Source: Ignavibacteria bacterium (lineage in GTDB: Bacteria; Bacteroidota; Ignavibacteria; OLB7). Taken from it: a stretch of DNA of 64,000 bases. The notes under the pieces are model-generated. The model had not been told where the DNA came from. It searched no databases and saw nothing but the letters and a program-made list of their open reading frames with translations. Positions 17,265 through 26,440 of this stretch are shown here, in pieces. Position 1 is the stretch's first letter; each line of letters opens with the position of its first letter. The stretch covers positions 1,054,001 through 1,118,000 of the forward strand of contig JACKAE010000002.1 in the NCBI GenBank assembly GCA_020635205.1, read 5' to 3'. Position numbers and translations under genes: made by a program.

Positions 17265-17387
17265 GGTTCCACAAGGCACGTTCGGCATACATTTGGTCGT
17301 TATGCAGACCCGTGAGGGGAAGAGAACCCTATCACGGAACTCCCGCGAAGGCTGGGAGGGTATGTTGAACAACTCAGAGAGGTAATC

Positions 17388-18308
17388 TTGAGTACTTTGT
17401 GGAAAAAAGCTTCGGCACGACGTGCGACCCGTATTTGGGCAATAGTTGTTGCTGGAGTAATCGGCATATTTGCTCTCTCAGCAGATATGCTCCAGACTGC
17501 TGAGGCAACGTCACAAACGGATGAAGAGGGGAGACAACCATCTCCAGAGGCTGAAGCTTCCGTTAACCTTGACTCACTTTATTCTGCCAAGGCAGCCGAC
17601 AACGGGGTAGGTGACAGCAGTTTTGTTGCACCTGTTGACCCCGGCCAAACAATAGAAGGTCACGTCAGTTGGTATGGTTCCCGCTTTCACGGTCGCAAGA
17701 CTGCAAATGGTGAGCGGTTCAATATGAACGATATGACTGCCGCACACAAAAAACTTCCTTTTAACTCTATTGTTCGCGTTGTCGACACTAAAACCGGCAA
17801 AGCAGTGCTCGTGCGAATTAACGACCGCGGGCCATACGTTGGAAGCCGTGTTCTGGACTTGTCGCGCGAAGCCGCTACCCGACTTGGAATCAGAGGCCGT
17901 GGAACTGCCAATGGGCGCTTGGAGGTATTCGTTGACGAAGAGCGTGTAGTAGAGAGCGAGCAGGGGAAGAAGAGTCTTCGTTTCGTTACCTTCGATGCTG
18001 ATGTAAAGGGAGCGAAGCCGACCGGATGGTCAGTGAACGTGATGGTGAGCAGCAGCTTTAGTGAAGCTCTGAACGTACACAATCGTTTGGTTGAGCAGTA
18101 TGACCAAGTCTTTTTGTCGAGGGTAATTGAGGGGGGAGAAACAAACTGGTATGTTCTCGTTGGCTTGCAGAGTGAGGAACACCTTGCCCGCGATTTCCAG
18201 TTGGAGTTGGCAGAAACATTTTCTGAATCTTCAGTAGTCCGTTTCGACAACGGGTTGCCTCGGAAAGAATCATCGCCAACCTTTGCTTCAAGTTCGAGCG
18301 AAGCATAA
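17388..18308 (+). CDS. rlpA: RlpA-like septal ring lytic transglycosylase
   Basis: The 306-residue protein has an N-terminal membrane/signal segment (about 14-40, RIWAIVVAGVIGIFALSADM), a variable linker, then a double-psi beta-barrel domain (about 85-185) with the family blocks HVSWYGSRFHGRKTANGERF, NDMTAAHKKLPFNSIVRVV, VRINDRGPYV (catalytic-type Asp) and LDLSREAATRLG. The C-terminal region (about 205-285: GWSVNVMVSSSFSEALNVHN to NWYVLVGL) looks like a divergent SPOR domain that binds denuded peptidoglycan. Family role: cleaves glycan strands at the septum. The start is TTG 17388, with GAGAGG five bases upstream; no ATG precedes the membrane segment in frame. A strong terminator follows. Confidence 0.88.
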   Translation: MSTLWKKASARRATRIWAIVVAGVIGIFALSADMLQTAEATSQTDEEGRQPSPEAEASVNLDSLYSAKAADNGVGDSSFVAPVDPGQTIEGHVSWYGSRFHGRKTANGERFNMNDMTAAHKKLPFNSIVRVVDTKTGKAVLVRINDRGPYVGSRVLDLSREAATRLGIRGRGTANGRLEVFVDEERVVESEQGKKSLRFVTFDADVKGAKPTGWSVNVMVSSSFSEALNVHNRLVEQYDQVFLSRVIEGGETNWYVLVGLQSEEHLARDFQLELAETFSESSVVRFDNGLPRKESSPTFASSSSEA

Positions 18309-18352
18309 TCACGGTTAGTGAGCTTTCCCAAACTGAGGAAATACTTTTAAAG

Positions 18353-18391
18353 GAAGCCCCTCTCGGATTTACCGAGAGGGGCTTCTGTTTT
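18353..18391 (+). terminator. Strong intrinsic terminator after rlpA
   Basis: GAAGCCCCTCTCGG (18353-18366) pairs perfectly with CCGAGAGGGGCTTC (18372-18385) around ATTTA, followed by TGTTTTC. It separates rlpA from the convergent gene ending at 18438 and may serve both. Confidence 0.92.
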
Positions 18392-18437
18392 CATAAGGAT
18401 ACTTGCTTGCTCGAGCCGAGCATTGCCTCCCCGAGGA

Positions 18438-20027
18438 TTACCTGTTCAGCAGGCTCAGATTGAGTAGTTCATCTCCTAACTGGTGTGTAAGGTTGCGGTA
18501 GATTACCGTCCCAATGTCTGGGCGGAGCCGCGAGAGGCTTTCGAAATCATTTCGCTGAATTGTGATGAGCGTAATATCTGTCAGGGCAACCGATGTTGTT
18601 CTGTGTATTGACTGCGACAGCGTTGAGATCGAAGCAACTGTTTTTCCTTCACTACTATGTGTGCGGGCAGTTCCACTCCTCATCTCCTCTACGGTTCCAT
18701 CAAGAATTATGTAGAACGCATTGCTCTCATCCCCTTCGCTGAAGAGTACGTCTCCCTGCTTGAATCGATCAACTGTGCAGTAGGAGGCAAGCCGACGTTG
18801 TTGTTCAAGGTTCAAGCCGTTAAAAATATCTTGCCGACTGATTGCCTCGATAATTTGGGTTGGCACGGTTTGCGATGCAAAACTTCTCACGACAATATCA
18901 CCAACTGGTTCAGCTTCGGGAATAAGAATATCCTGGCTTGTGTCGAGCGGAACGAATATCCGCACCATCTTCAGAATGTCGAGGCGTTCCACTTCGTTGA
19001 AGACCATTGCCGGAATGTAGGCGGCGGGAAGAAATCCTAACTCCAACAACGTCCTCTGCATTCTGGGTGCGTATGCACTGACGTTGATGTCTACATAGCA
19101 GCTTCCCAGTTCGTTCTCGGCAATTCTCACGAACTCACTCAGTAGGGGGTAGATTACTTCGTCGTTGAGGGCGATTAACTCGAATATCCGGGCATCTTTG
19201 TCAACGTGATCGACAGTGTAGCCGATGGCTCCAACCAGAACGTCACCTTGCCTTGCAAGGATGTAATGCGAGTCGGTTGCTTGCAGTTTGAAGACTCCGT
19301 AGTGTAGCCGGAGTGCGCCGAAGACTTGGCGGTGTCGTGTACGCCCCCGCGCAATTCGAAGCAAGTCGGCGTAGCCATCGCTTGTCATTGTCGACATCGT
19401 TAAATCCTCACCGGCTGGATAGGGCGAAGCTGTGTCGTCAACAATGGCGTAGGGGTGGATGCCACAATTCTTCATCGATTGATTTGCAAGTTGCCAAGCC
19501 TCAGGAATGATATGGGGATGGTTGCGCCGGAGTTCTAATGCAGGGCCAAAGTGCCGTGCAAGTAGGATAACGTTTTCGCGGTTTCTGTTCGCAATTTTGG
19601 AGGGAAGATATCCAACAACAGAGAAGTCGTGAGAGACGGCAATTTTAGTCGAACGAGGGTGAACAATCCGCGCGTCGACGATGCCAACGTGGATGCGATC
19701 TTTTACGTGCTCAACACGCCCTTCCATCAACCTGTTCCCAAGCCCCATTCCTCGGGCGTCTGGGTGAACCACAAGCCGTCCGAACTCAGCTGTGAGGTCG
19801 CTGTAAGCACCCCGTTCTTCCAGTACAGAAGCTGTTCCATATATCCGTCCACTTTCAGGGTCTTCGGCAACAATCATCACCGTATCGTCGGCGTAAATGA
19901 GCTTCCGAATCTGCTCTGGGTCGTAGAACTTTTTGTAAGGATAGTCTTCCCCGTACACTTCGTGAAATAATTCACTGATGCTCTCGGCATCTTTCGACAC
20001 TGCCTCTCTAATGATTGTCTCTGCCAT
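18438..20027 (-). CDS. Double GNAT acetyltransferase fused to a cNMP-binding-like domain
   Basis: The 529-residue protein has three parts. GNAT 1 (about 4-165) carries the acetyl-CoA motif FGRLVVHPDARGMGLGNRL. GNAT 2 (about 210-370) is weaker (HYILARQGDVLVGAIGYTVD, LLELGFLPAAYIPAM). The C-terminal cyclic-nucleotide-binding-like domain (about 405-525) has FKQGDVLFSEGDESNAFYII and HRTTSVAL, where the phosphate-cassette Arg is present but the usual FGE Glu is not (VASIST instead). Known relative in idea: mycobacterial PatA, where a cNMP domain precedes a GNAT domain and regulates lysine acetylation; here the order is reversed and GNAT is doubled. Start ATG 20027 is preceded by AAGAGG; an ATG at 20078 is also in frame. 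Ligand and substrate are unknown. Confidence 0.8.
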   Translation of the reverse strand: MAETIIREAVSKDAESISELFHEVYGEDYPYKKFYDPEQIRKLIYADDTVMIVAEDPESGRIYGTASVLEERGAYSDLTAEFGRLVVHPDARGMGLGNRLMEGRVEHVKDRIHVGIVDARIVHPRSTKIAVSHDFSVVGYLPSKIANRNRENVILLARHFGPALELRRNHPHIIPEAWQLANQSMKNCGIHPYAIVDDTASPYPAGEDLTMSTMTSDGYADLLRIARGRTRHRQVFGALRLHYGVFKLQATDSHYILARQGDVLVGAIGYTVDHVDKDARIFELIALNDEVIYPLLSEFVRIAENELGSCYVDINVSAYAPRMQRTLLELGFLPAAYIPAMVFNEVERLDILKMVRIFVPLDTSQDILIPEAEPVGDIVVRSFASQTVPTQIIEAISRQDIFNGLNLEQQRRLASYCTVDRFKQGDVLFSEGDESNAFYIILDGTVEEMRSGTARTHSSEGKTVASISTLSQSIHRTTSVALTDITLITIQRNDFESLSRLRPDIGTVIYRNLTHQLGDELLNLSLLNR

Positions 20028-20222
20028 AACCTCTTTAAGTTGTTGAGATTTGATTCTGAGCACTGACTCACAATCCAACGAAGATAGAAACTATCTGGGG
20101 CAATTCTGTTCTCTGGCGTCAAGTTGTTCCAAGGTGGAGAAAAGCAGGAGAATGATTGTAGAGGGAGACAATCCTTTGTAATTTACTGGCTAATGTATCT
20201 ACAACAATGACTATGAAATACC

Positions 20223-20855
20223 ATGGCACGTCGTTTTGTTTCTAATCAGGATGAGACTGTACGAATGTTCGACAGTAACTTCATGGAGTTCTTCTCGCAC
20301 ATTCATCCATCAACGCCAGTTGTCTTCTTCTTACCGGTTGTTATCTGGATGATCTGGCTTTCTGCCGCGGTCAACGAACTGTCGGCAATCACAATTGTCG
20401 GTCTCTTCTTTCTCGGTCTCTTTTTCTGGACCTTTATCGAGTATGTTCTCCACCGCTTTGTCTTCCACTATCAGCCGAAGACAAAATGGGGAGGACGGCT
20501 GCACTTTATCTTGCACGGCGTCCACCACGACTACCCGCAAGATTCAACTCGGCTTGTGATGACACCATCAGTCAGCCTTCCGTTAGCTGCCTTCTTTTAC
20601 GGCGTCTTCTGGTTGGCCTTCGGGTTTGAACATGTGAATGGCATCTTCGCCGGCATGGCTTTCGGCTACATGTGCTACGATATTATCCACTACGCTACGC
20701 ACCACTTCAAAATGAATAAGGGGATTGGTAAGTGGCTGCGCCAGTATCACATGCGTCACCACTACCAAGATGACGCAACCAAATATGGCGTAAGCGTCCC
20801 AATCTGGGACTACGTCTTCGGCACAGTTGAAAGGAAGAAGAGAGATAACGGTTAA
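20223..20855 (+). CDS. Fatty acid hydroxylase / sterol desaturase family membrane protein
   Basis: The 210-residue integral membrane di-iron enzyme has at least three hydrophobic segments (VVFFLPVVIWMIWL, AITIVGLFFLGLFFWTF, AAFFYGVFWLAFGF). The eight-histidine metal set is visible as EYVLHRFVFH, HGVHHDYP, HYATHH and HMRHHYQD. This pattern matches fatty acid 2-hydroxylases and related lipid hydroxylases, so it likely hydroxylates an acyl chain of membrane lipid. The exact substrate cannot be read from sequence. Monocistronic, with a terminator 46 bp after its stop. Confidence 0.88.
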   Translation: MARRFVSNQDETVRMFDSNFMEFFSHIHPSTPVVFFLPVVIWMIWLSAAVNELSAITIVGLFFLGLFFWTFIEYVLHRFVFHYQPKTKWGGRLHFILHGVHHDYPQDSTRLVMTPSVSLPLAAFFYGVFWLAFGFEHVNGIFAGMAFGYMCYDIIHYATHHFKMNKGIGKWLRQYHMRHHYQDDATKYGVSVPIWDYVFGTVERKKRDNG

Positions 20856-20901
20856 GAGGATTTAGTTCTCAATCGCTTGCTGAGAGCAGCCATAAAATAG
20901 A

Positions 20902-20945
20902 AGTGGGCATACTGTTGGGAACAACGGTATGCCCACTATCTTTTA
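20902..20945 (+). terminator. Terminator between fatty acid hydroxylase and EVE genes
   Basis: AGTGGGCATAC (20902-20912) pairs with GTATGCCCACT (20927-20937), followed by ATCTTTT on the plus strand. It lies between two convergent genes and probably ends the hydroxylase transcript. Confidence 0.8.
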
Positions 20946-20949
20946 CGAT

Positions 20950-21414
20950 CTACGACCTCAACGACATTACCGTTCTCCACTCCTCTTCTGTCACTGGCTG
21001 CACAGAAAGTCTTGACCCACGTTGTGTTACCACCATCTTCTCAAGTCCGGGTGTCTCCTTCAGTTCACTTAGGGGGATCATCTCATTGAATTTGCTGACA
21101 AACTTTACATCCACCATTAACCAACGTGGATCATCCGGGGAAGACTTCGGATCGAAGTGATCTTCATCGGGGTCAAACTGTGTGTGGTCGGGATAGCCTG
21201 ATTTCGTGACAGTCATTACTCCGACAATGCCGGGTGGTTCTGTACTTGAATGGTAGAAGAAGGCAAGGTCGCCCGGCTTCATATCATCCCGCATGAAGTT
21301 TCGCACCTGATAGTTTCGGACACCGTCCCAAAACGTTTTCTTCTCCCGTTGTAGATCATCAATTGAATAACAATCTGGCTCTGATTTCATGAGCCAGTAA
21401 CGTTGCGCTGCCAT
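20950..21414 (-). CDS. EVE domain protein (THYN1-like)
   Basis: The 154-residue protein is a single EVE domain: YWLMKSEPDCYSIDDL at the start, WDGVRNYQVRNFMRDDMKPGDLAFFYHS, GIVGVMTVTKSGYPDHTQFD and WLMVDVKFV. Family knowledge: EVE domains have a PUA-like fold and bind modified bases, often modified cytosine, in DNA or RNA. It is full length for the family. No restriction or modification genes are nearby, so the standalone housekeeping-like form (as in many proteobacteria and Bacteroidota) is the likely case. Confidence 0.92.
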   Translation of the reverse strand: MAAQRYWLMKSEPDCYSIDDLQREKKTFWDGVRNYQVRNFMRDDMKPGDLAFFYHSSTEPPGIVGVMTVTKSGYPDHTQFDPDEDHFDPKSSPDDPRWLMVDVKFVSKFNEMIPLSELKETPGLEKMVVTQRGSRLSVQPVTEEEWRTVMSLRS

Positions 21415-21591
21415 AGGTTGCTCCGGTTTTCTTTGGTTACACTGGGGGCGATGACTCAGGGGGAGCTTAAGAGGGGAAAGAGTGTTTTAGGATATGTGAT
21501 CGGCGATCAAGAAGTTATAGCAGGGTGGCGATGGCTCGGATCGTGATGTATGTTCCTCACTCCCCAACGTAGCCAACTGCTAACAGGGTTA

Positions 21592-22032
21592 TCAACGTTC
21601 TACCAGTTCCTTCCGCATTTTCCAGTGGGGGATTGTCACCTCCTCAAAGCGTTCGCCATATCGTTCGTAACCCAATCGCTCGTAGAAAGGGACTGCCGAC
21701 TCGCGGGCGTGCATTGTCATGCAACTGAACCCACGTTCCTTTGCAAATTCCTCGGAAAACTGTACGAGAGTAGTTCCTATTCCTCCACCTTGAAGGTCTT
21801 CGCGAACGGCCACCTGTCTCATGCGTATGTTCTCTGTATCTTCTGGGGTCAGAATTAAGCAGGCAAGGAGTTCCCTCTCATCACCGTAACAGGCAAGGTG
21901 AAAATCGCTTGACTCGGCTTTGAGAGTTTCTGAAGAGAAGATGAGGCCGAGAGGGCGTCGGAGTACAACGTCTCGCAAGGCTACCGTCTCTTCGTATTCT
22001 CGACTACCGTGTAGTATCTCTCGACAGTCCAT
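21592..22032 (-). CDS. GNAT family N-acetyltransferase
   Basis: The 146-residue single-domain GNAT protein has motif A, RMRQVAVREDLQGGGIGTTL, and motif B-like FYERLGYERYGERFEEV. It resembles the YjcF/ElaA-type small acetyltransferases of unknown substrate (VALRDVVLRRPLGL near the start). Probably cytoplasmic and monocistronic; the 177 bp between it and gatB (divergent) holds both promoters. Confidence 0.85.
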   Translation of the reverse strand: MDCREILHGSREYEETVALRDVVLRRPLGLIFSSETLKAESSDFHLACYGDERELLACLILTPEDTENIRMRQVAVREDLQGGGIGTTLVQFSEEFAKERGFSCMTMHARESAVPFYERLGYERYGERFEEVTIPHWKMRKELVER

Positions 22033-22209
22033 TATTCAGGTAGAAAAGTAATCATCGAAGTTGGAATGCAAACGTAAGGAATGTGTAATGTGAGGCGTGC
22101 AATCCCCTCAACGATTCTAAAGATCACACTTTCCACTTTCACTTTCACGTTTCATACGTCAAACTTCCCGTATTTTTCTCGATAATACCGAACAAGAGGA
22201 AGATGAACA

Positions 22210-23721
22210 ATGTCCGATACACTTACTGAGAACTCAACCTCAATTTCGCTCTCGCCGGAAGTTACCAACTCATACGAGGTGGTGATTGGTCTGGAAGTCC
22301 ACGCGCAACTTCTAACTCAGTCGAAAGCCTTCTCGCGAGCAGCAAGCGATTTTGGTCCAGCACCGAACACGAACACCGATCCCGTTGTTCTCGGCCATCC
22401 CGGTACGTTGCCGACGGTGAACCGTGGACTTGTGGAGATGATTGTGAAGATGGGGCTTGCCACAAACTGCTCAATTCGTCGGTTCAGTACCTTCTCGCGA
22501 AAGAACTATTTCTATCCTGACCTTCCGAAGGGATACCAGATTTCGCAGTACGAAGACCCGATATGCCACGATGGTTGGATCGATATAGAACTGGCCGATG
22601 GCTCCACAAAGCGAATTGGTATTACCAGAATCCACATGGAAGAAGATTCTGGCAAGTCGATCCACGACTTAACGCCAACTGATTCGCTCGTCGACCTGAA
22701 CCGTGCTGGTGCATCGCTAATCGAAATCGTCTCCGAGCCAGATATTCGGTCGTCCGAAGAGGCATACCTCTACCTTACGCAGATTAAGAGCATCGTCACG
22801 TGGCTCGACATCTGTTCCGGTAACATGGAGGATGGAGCACTCCGCTGCGACGCAAACGTCTCGGTGAGGAAGAGGGGGGCGGAGAAGTTTGGGACGAAGA
22901 CCGAGGTGAAGAACATGAATTCCTTCCGTGGGGTGGAGAAGGCGATTGAGTATGAGATACTTCGGCAAATTGAACTGATTGAGTCGGGGGGAAGTGTAGT
23001 GCAGGAGACGATGCTCTGGGATGCCAATCTCCGTCAGACCCGCGCGATGCGCTCCAAAGAGATGGCTCACGACTACCGCTATTTTCCAGAGCCTGATCTG
23101 CCCCCTGTGATTGTTTCTGAAACTGATATTGAAGAGATTACCAGTAGACTACCAGAGCTTGCTCCGGCAAGAAGGAGGAGATTCACTGAGGAGTTTGGAA
23201 TTCCTCTCTACGATGCGGGGGTACTTACTGACTCGCGCGAAGTAGCAGAGTACTTTGAAGAAGCTATCGCTCACCTTCCTACGAAGAGTGAAGATCGATT
23301 TAAGGGAATTAGCAACTTGATGATGTCCGAAGTGATGCGCGAGCTTTCGGAAAGGAAGATCGGTATCGACCGGTTTACAATCGATCCAAAGCGGATTGCA
23401 GAGCTTGTGGAGATGTTTGCAAGTGACACCATCTCCTCCAGAAACGTGAAAGACATCTTCGCCGAAATGCTCACTTCGCCAAAGTCGCCGAAGGAGATTT
23501 CTGAGGAGAAGGGATTTGTGCAGGTAAGTGATGAATCCTTTATCGAGGAGACTGTCGATGCAGTTCTCGCAGAAAATAGTGATGCCGTTGAGAAATATCG
23601 AGATGGGAAAACAAGTTTGATTGGCTTTTTCGTAGGAGAGACAATGAAACGGACGAGGGGGAAGGCAAACCCGAAAATTGTGAATGAACTGTTGCGAAAG
23701 AAGCTGGATGGGGGAGCGTAA
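22210..23721 (+). CDS. gatB: Asp-tRNA(Asn)/Glu-tRNA(Gln) amidotransferase subunit B
   Basis: GatB is the kinase/transamidase-partner subunit of the GatCAB complex that converts Glu-tRNA(Gln) and Asp-tRNA(Asn) to the cognate amidated forms. The 503-residue protein has YEVVIGLEVHAQLLTQSKAFS, the catalytic-core segments SRKNYFYPDLPKGYQISQYE, DLNRAGASLIEIVSEPDI, GALRCDANVSVR, and the C-terminal YqeY-like tRNA-binding tail (GKTSLIGFFVGETMKRTRGK). An N-terminal extension of about 20 residues (SLSPEVTNS) precedes the conserved core. AGAGGAAG lies before ATG 22210. gatA and gatC are not adjacent. Its stop codon directly abuts the next start. Confidence 0.97.
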   Translation: MSDTLTENSTSISLSPEVTNSYEVVIGLEVHAQLLTQSKAFSRAASDFGPAPNTNTDPVVLGHPGTLPTVNRGLVEMIVKMGLATNCSIRRFSTFSRKNYFYPDLPKGYQISQYEDPICHDGWIDIELADGSTKRIGITRIHMEEDSGKSIHDLTPTDSLVDLNRAGASLIEIVSEPDIRSSEEAYLYLTQIKSIVTWLDICSGNMEDGALRCDANVSVRKRGAEKFGTKTEVKNMNSFRGVEKAIEYEILRQIELIESGGSVVQETMLWDANLRQTRAMRSKEMAHDYRYFPEPDLPPVIVSETDIEEITSRLPELAPARRRRFTEEFGIPLYDAGVLTDSREVAEYFEEAIAHLPTKSEDRFKGISNLMMSEVMRELSERKIGIDRFTIDPKRIAELVEMFASDTISSRNVKDIFAEMLTSPKSPKEISEEKGFVQVSDESFIEETVDAVLAENSDAVEKYRDGKTSLIGFFVGETMKRTRGKANPKIVNELLRKKLDGGA

Positions 23722-24318
23722 ATGGGTGAGAACGAGGGTGATCGAATCGTGAACTCTAACTGGACTTCAAGGAGTCTCCTTTTACTCCTCCTCTCTCTGT
23801 CCTTTCTCTGGTCAACGTTCATGTACGGACAGGATACGACCGGGGTTGAGAAAACTCCTGCACCACGGATTGAGGGGGGGAGTGGACAGATTGCCTCTAC
23901 CAACGGCGAGTTCGTGATGACGAAAAGTCCAACAACGGCTCTTCTCTGGGCAATTATCCCATCGGGTGGCCAAGTCTACACAGAACAGTATTGGAAAGTC
24001 CCAGTCTTCCTCGTCCCAATTGGGGCACTCGTTGGTATCGGTATCTACAACAACGGCCGTGCATCTGACTACAACGACCAACTGCAATCGTTAACGAAAG
24101 GAAGTGCTGAGTACAACGTCACACTCGCCAACCGCGAGCTATTCCGCGACAATCGGGACTTAAGTTGGGCGATTGCAGGTGGAATCTACCTCCTCTCATT
24201 CATCGACGCATACGTTGGCGCGCACCTGTTCGACTTCGATGTAGGTGATTCGCTCAGTTCAATAGAAATCTATCCTGACTTTGAACACAACGGAGTAGGG
24301 ATTTCGGCACGGTGGTAG
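23722..24318 (+). CDS. DUF5683-like membrane protein
   Basis: The 198-residue protein begins immediately after the gatB stop (TAA then ATG), so it is co-transcribed with gatB. It has a signal-like N-terminus (SLLLLLLSLSFLWSTFMYG), then KSPTTALLWAIIPSGGQVY, a hydrophobic segment PVFLVPIGALVGIGIYN, and a second one, AIAGGIYLLSFIDAYVGAHLFDFDV. That block order is typical of the DUF5683 family, common in Bacteroidota and of unknown function; it is probably an envelope protein. The link with gatB may be positional only. Confidence 0.75.
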   Translation: MGENEGDRIVNSNWTSRSLLLLLLSLSFLWSTFMYGQDTTGVEKTPAPRIEGGSGQIASTNGEFVMTKSPTTALLWAIIPSGGQVYTEQYWKVPVFLVPIGALVGIGIYNNGRASDYNDQLQSLTKGSAEYNVTLANRELFRDNRDLSWAIAGGIYLLSFIDAYVGAHLFDFDVGDSLSSIEIYPDFEHNGVGISARW

Positions 24319-24324
24319 GGGAGG

Positions 24325-24354
24325 AATTCAAAATTCAAAAGGCAAAATTCAAAA
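24325..24354. repeat. AATTCAAA dispersed repeat, copy 2
   Basis: Thirty bases identical to copy 1 at 15311-15340, starting 7 bp after the stop of the DUF5683-like gene. The rest of the interval up to 24530 is AT-rich, contains a CTCTTCGTGGTTCTTTGTCC block like other intergenic junk repeats of such genomes, and holds no gene I can support. Confidence 0.85.
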
Positions 24355-24535
24355 TTTAAGAGAGTGAGATACTGAATAGAGGTAGCACGTGAAGTATGAT
24401 AGAGAGGCAGACTGCTCTTCGTGGTTCTTTGTCCCCTTAGTGTTTGTTCTCTGACAATCAACTTCTCTTGAAACACCTTGGACATCTATCATATTCCAAC
24501 TTTCAACTGCCAACCCTATACTTCTATAAAAAAGT

Positions 24536-24572
24536 GAGACCGGATCGGGAGTGCCGATCCGGTCTCTTTGTT
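24536..24572 (-). terminator. Strong hairpin terminator below the T9SS protein gene
   Basis: GAGACCGGATCGG (24536-24548) pairs perfectly with CCGATCCGGTCTC (24554-24566). A-rich sequence on the left (T-rich on the minus strand) and TTTGTTTT on the right allow termination in both directions. It follows the minus-strand gene ending at 24602. Confidence 0.9.
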
Positions 24573-24601
24573 TTGCAGAGTTGGGATAACTCTCGTTTCC
24601 A

Positions 24602-26407
24602 CTACTGAAGAATAATGATCTGTCCTGACCAAAGAGTTTCCCCAGTGTAGACCGATATGCGGTATGATCCACTTGGGAGATTCTCGGTGTCGAGGTAAAT
24701 CTCACCAGTTGCATGAGATATTTGCCGAACGTTGGCAGGAAGGGTTTCACCGAGAGCATTCACGATGTTCACCCTAAGTTGATCGCTCTGTAATAGGTTC
24801 GGCACGATCAAGATCACATCTGTGCCGCTGGCTACAGGGTTTGGCTGCGACGTAAGCGCGGAACTCTCTTCCTCAGAAAGCTGCACCCGCTTCGCACCAT
24901 TGGTTCCATTTGTACAAACCTCTTGATACCAGTTATGGCTTACCATCGGTGTGAATGGATCATCGTCTGCATAGAATGGTGCATCGAAATCAGGAGTGAT
25001 ACATTCGTGCGGATATTCAGGGTATTCTGGAATAACGAGGAATGGAACCTCACACGGATGTTCGCTGCTTCCGTTGCTGTTCGTCTTGACTAAGTACATG
25101 TCGGAAGGATCACCGTTAGCATACCAATCGGAGAGGGTAAAGCCGCAGAGGATAAATCCCTCAGTCCGACCACTTCCTTGAGCAACCGGGAAAACGGACC
25201 ACCCTTCGTCGACATCTTGGTGACCAAATCTGTTGTTAATCCAGCCCGGAGTGAGCGCAGGTGTTACCGTTTTGATAATCATATCGCGAGTTGCCCCTTC
25301 ATCGGTGTAGCCAGTAAAGACAAGGTCCCACTGGCTGAACTCACCACCCCCTGAGGAGGGAAAGGGAATTTCACGAATCGTTTTGGCCTCCTCGTCGTCA
25401 TTTGACGGGGTTCGATAAATAACCTGTGTTGGTCCAGCGCATGGATCTGTTCCGTTAAACTTTACTAAGTAAATATCTCTGTCGGTGGTAAAGCTGGAGG
25501 AGTATCCCGCAATTACAACGTTGGGAACGCCATTGTTGTCAACTTCCACTGGATTCTGAAGCTCAATCACTGAGTAGAAGACTTCATCTCCTGGCCCTCC
25601 AAATTTTCCTGAAGAGATAATGGCTCCCCCCAACGGCTCAACCTCTACAGTGAACCCTTCGGCTGATCCTCCAAGCTCGTGAGTATATCCAACTGCCATT
25701 AAGTTCCCACTGGCCAATTTTGTCACAGCATTGAATCCGTCCAGAGTTGAATGGTTGTAGGTATCGAACCACACCACACTTCCAGCACTTGTGGTTCGAA
25801 GCATTAATGCGTTAGAAGAGTTCGTGTAGCGAACCTCGCCAACAACAATAATGTCAGGACTCGACCCACCGTTAGGTTTTTCAATCAAGTCCAGACCTAT
25901 TTCTGACTCAAATAGGTCATACGTTCTCAACCATACGAGCGTACCATTGCAATCGATTTTCATTAGGACAACGTCGGTGTTCGAGCCTGAGGTGGTATGT
26001 CCGACAACGATAAATCCCGATCCATCAACCGCCTCGACAATGCTCTCTCCAACGTCGTGATTGCCGTTGTTTACGTCATAGGTATTCTCCCACAATGTTA
26101 CGCCATTATTGTCAGTTCGCACGACGTAAATATCACCCAAGTTTTCTTGAGAATATCCAACGGCGACATATCCATCGCCAACACTTGAGGCGCATGCACC
26201 GGTTACTGGAATTACTCGTTTGTGCCCACGTTGGTGATTTAAATCACCGTAAATAGCCTGCCAAGCCTGCCCGAGAGTATCGGTGACGAGAAGGGGGAGG
26301 AACAAGAGGGAGAATACCAGAATACCGAGGTGGGGAGAAGGTACATTTCTCAATCGTTCTGACTGATGAAGGTGTACCGAATGCGAAGTTTTGCGCACTG
26401 TTTTCAT
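24602..26407 (-). CDS. T9SS-exported protein with beta-propeller-like body
   Basis: The 601-residue protein has a signal-like segment (LGILVFSLLFLPLLVTDTL, about 28-46), a body of repeated units of the type GDGYVAVGYSQENLGDIYVV / GSGFIVVGHTTSGSNTDVVL / SGNLMAVGYTHELGG / EGFILCGFTLSDWY, and a T9SS sorting domain over the last 80 residues (SQPNPVASGTDV, VNALGETLPANV, LPSGSYRISV, SGQIIILQ). The repeat pattern is that of secreted beta-propeller proteins that occur widely in FCB genomes; no enzymatic motif was seen. Role unknown. Plus-strand reading frames inside it are shadows. Confidence 0.87.
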   Translation of the reverse strand: MKTVRKTSHSVHLHQSERLRNVPSPHLGILVFSLLFLPLLVTDTLGQAWQAIYGDLNHQRGHKRVIPVTGACASSVGDGYVAVGYSQENLGDIYVVRTDNNGVTLWENTYDVNNGNHDVGESIVEAVDGSGFIVVGHTTSGSNTDVVLMKIDCNGTLVWLRTYDLFESEIGLDLIEKPNGGSSPDIIVVGEVRYTNSSNALMLRTTSAGSVVWFDTYNHSTLDGFNAVTKLASGNLMAVGYTHELGGSAEGFTVEVEPLGGAIISSGKFGGPGDEVFYSVIELQNPVEVDNNGVPNVVIAGYSSSFTTDRDIYLVKFNGTDPCAGPTQVIYRTPSNDDEEAKTIREIPFPSSGGGEFSQWDLVFTGYTDEGATRDMIIKTVTPALTPGWINNRFGHQDVDEGWSVFPVAQGSGRTEGFILCGFTLSDWYANGDPSDMYLVKTNSNGSSEHPCEVPFLVIPEYPEYPHECITPDFDAPFYADDDPFTPMVSHNWYQEVCTNGTNGAKRVQLSEEESSALTSQPNPVASGTDVILIVPNLLQSDQLRVNIVNALGETLPANVRQISHATGEIYLDTENLPSGSYRISVYTGETLWSGQIIILQ

Positions 26408-26440
26408 GAGGAACTCACTAAATGGTTAATGTAGAGTATT

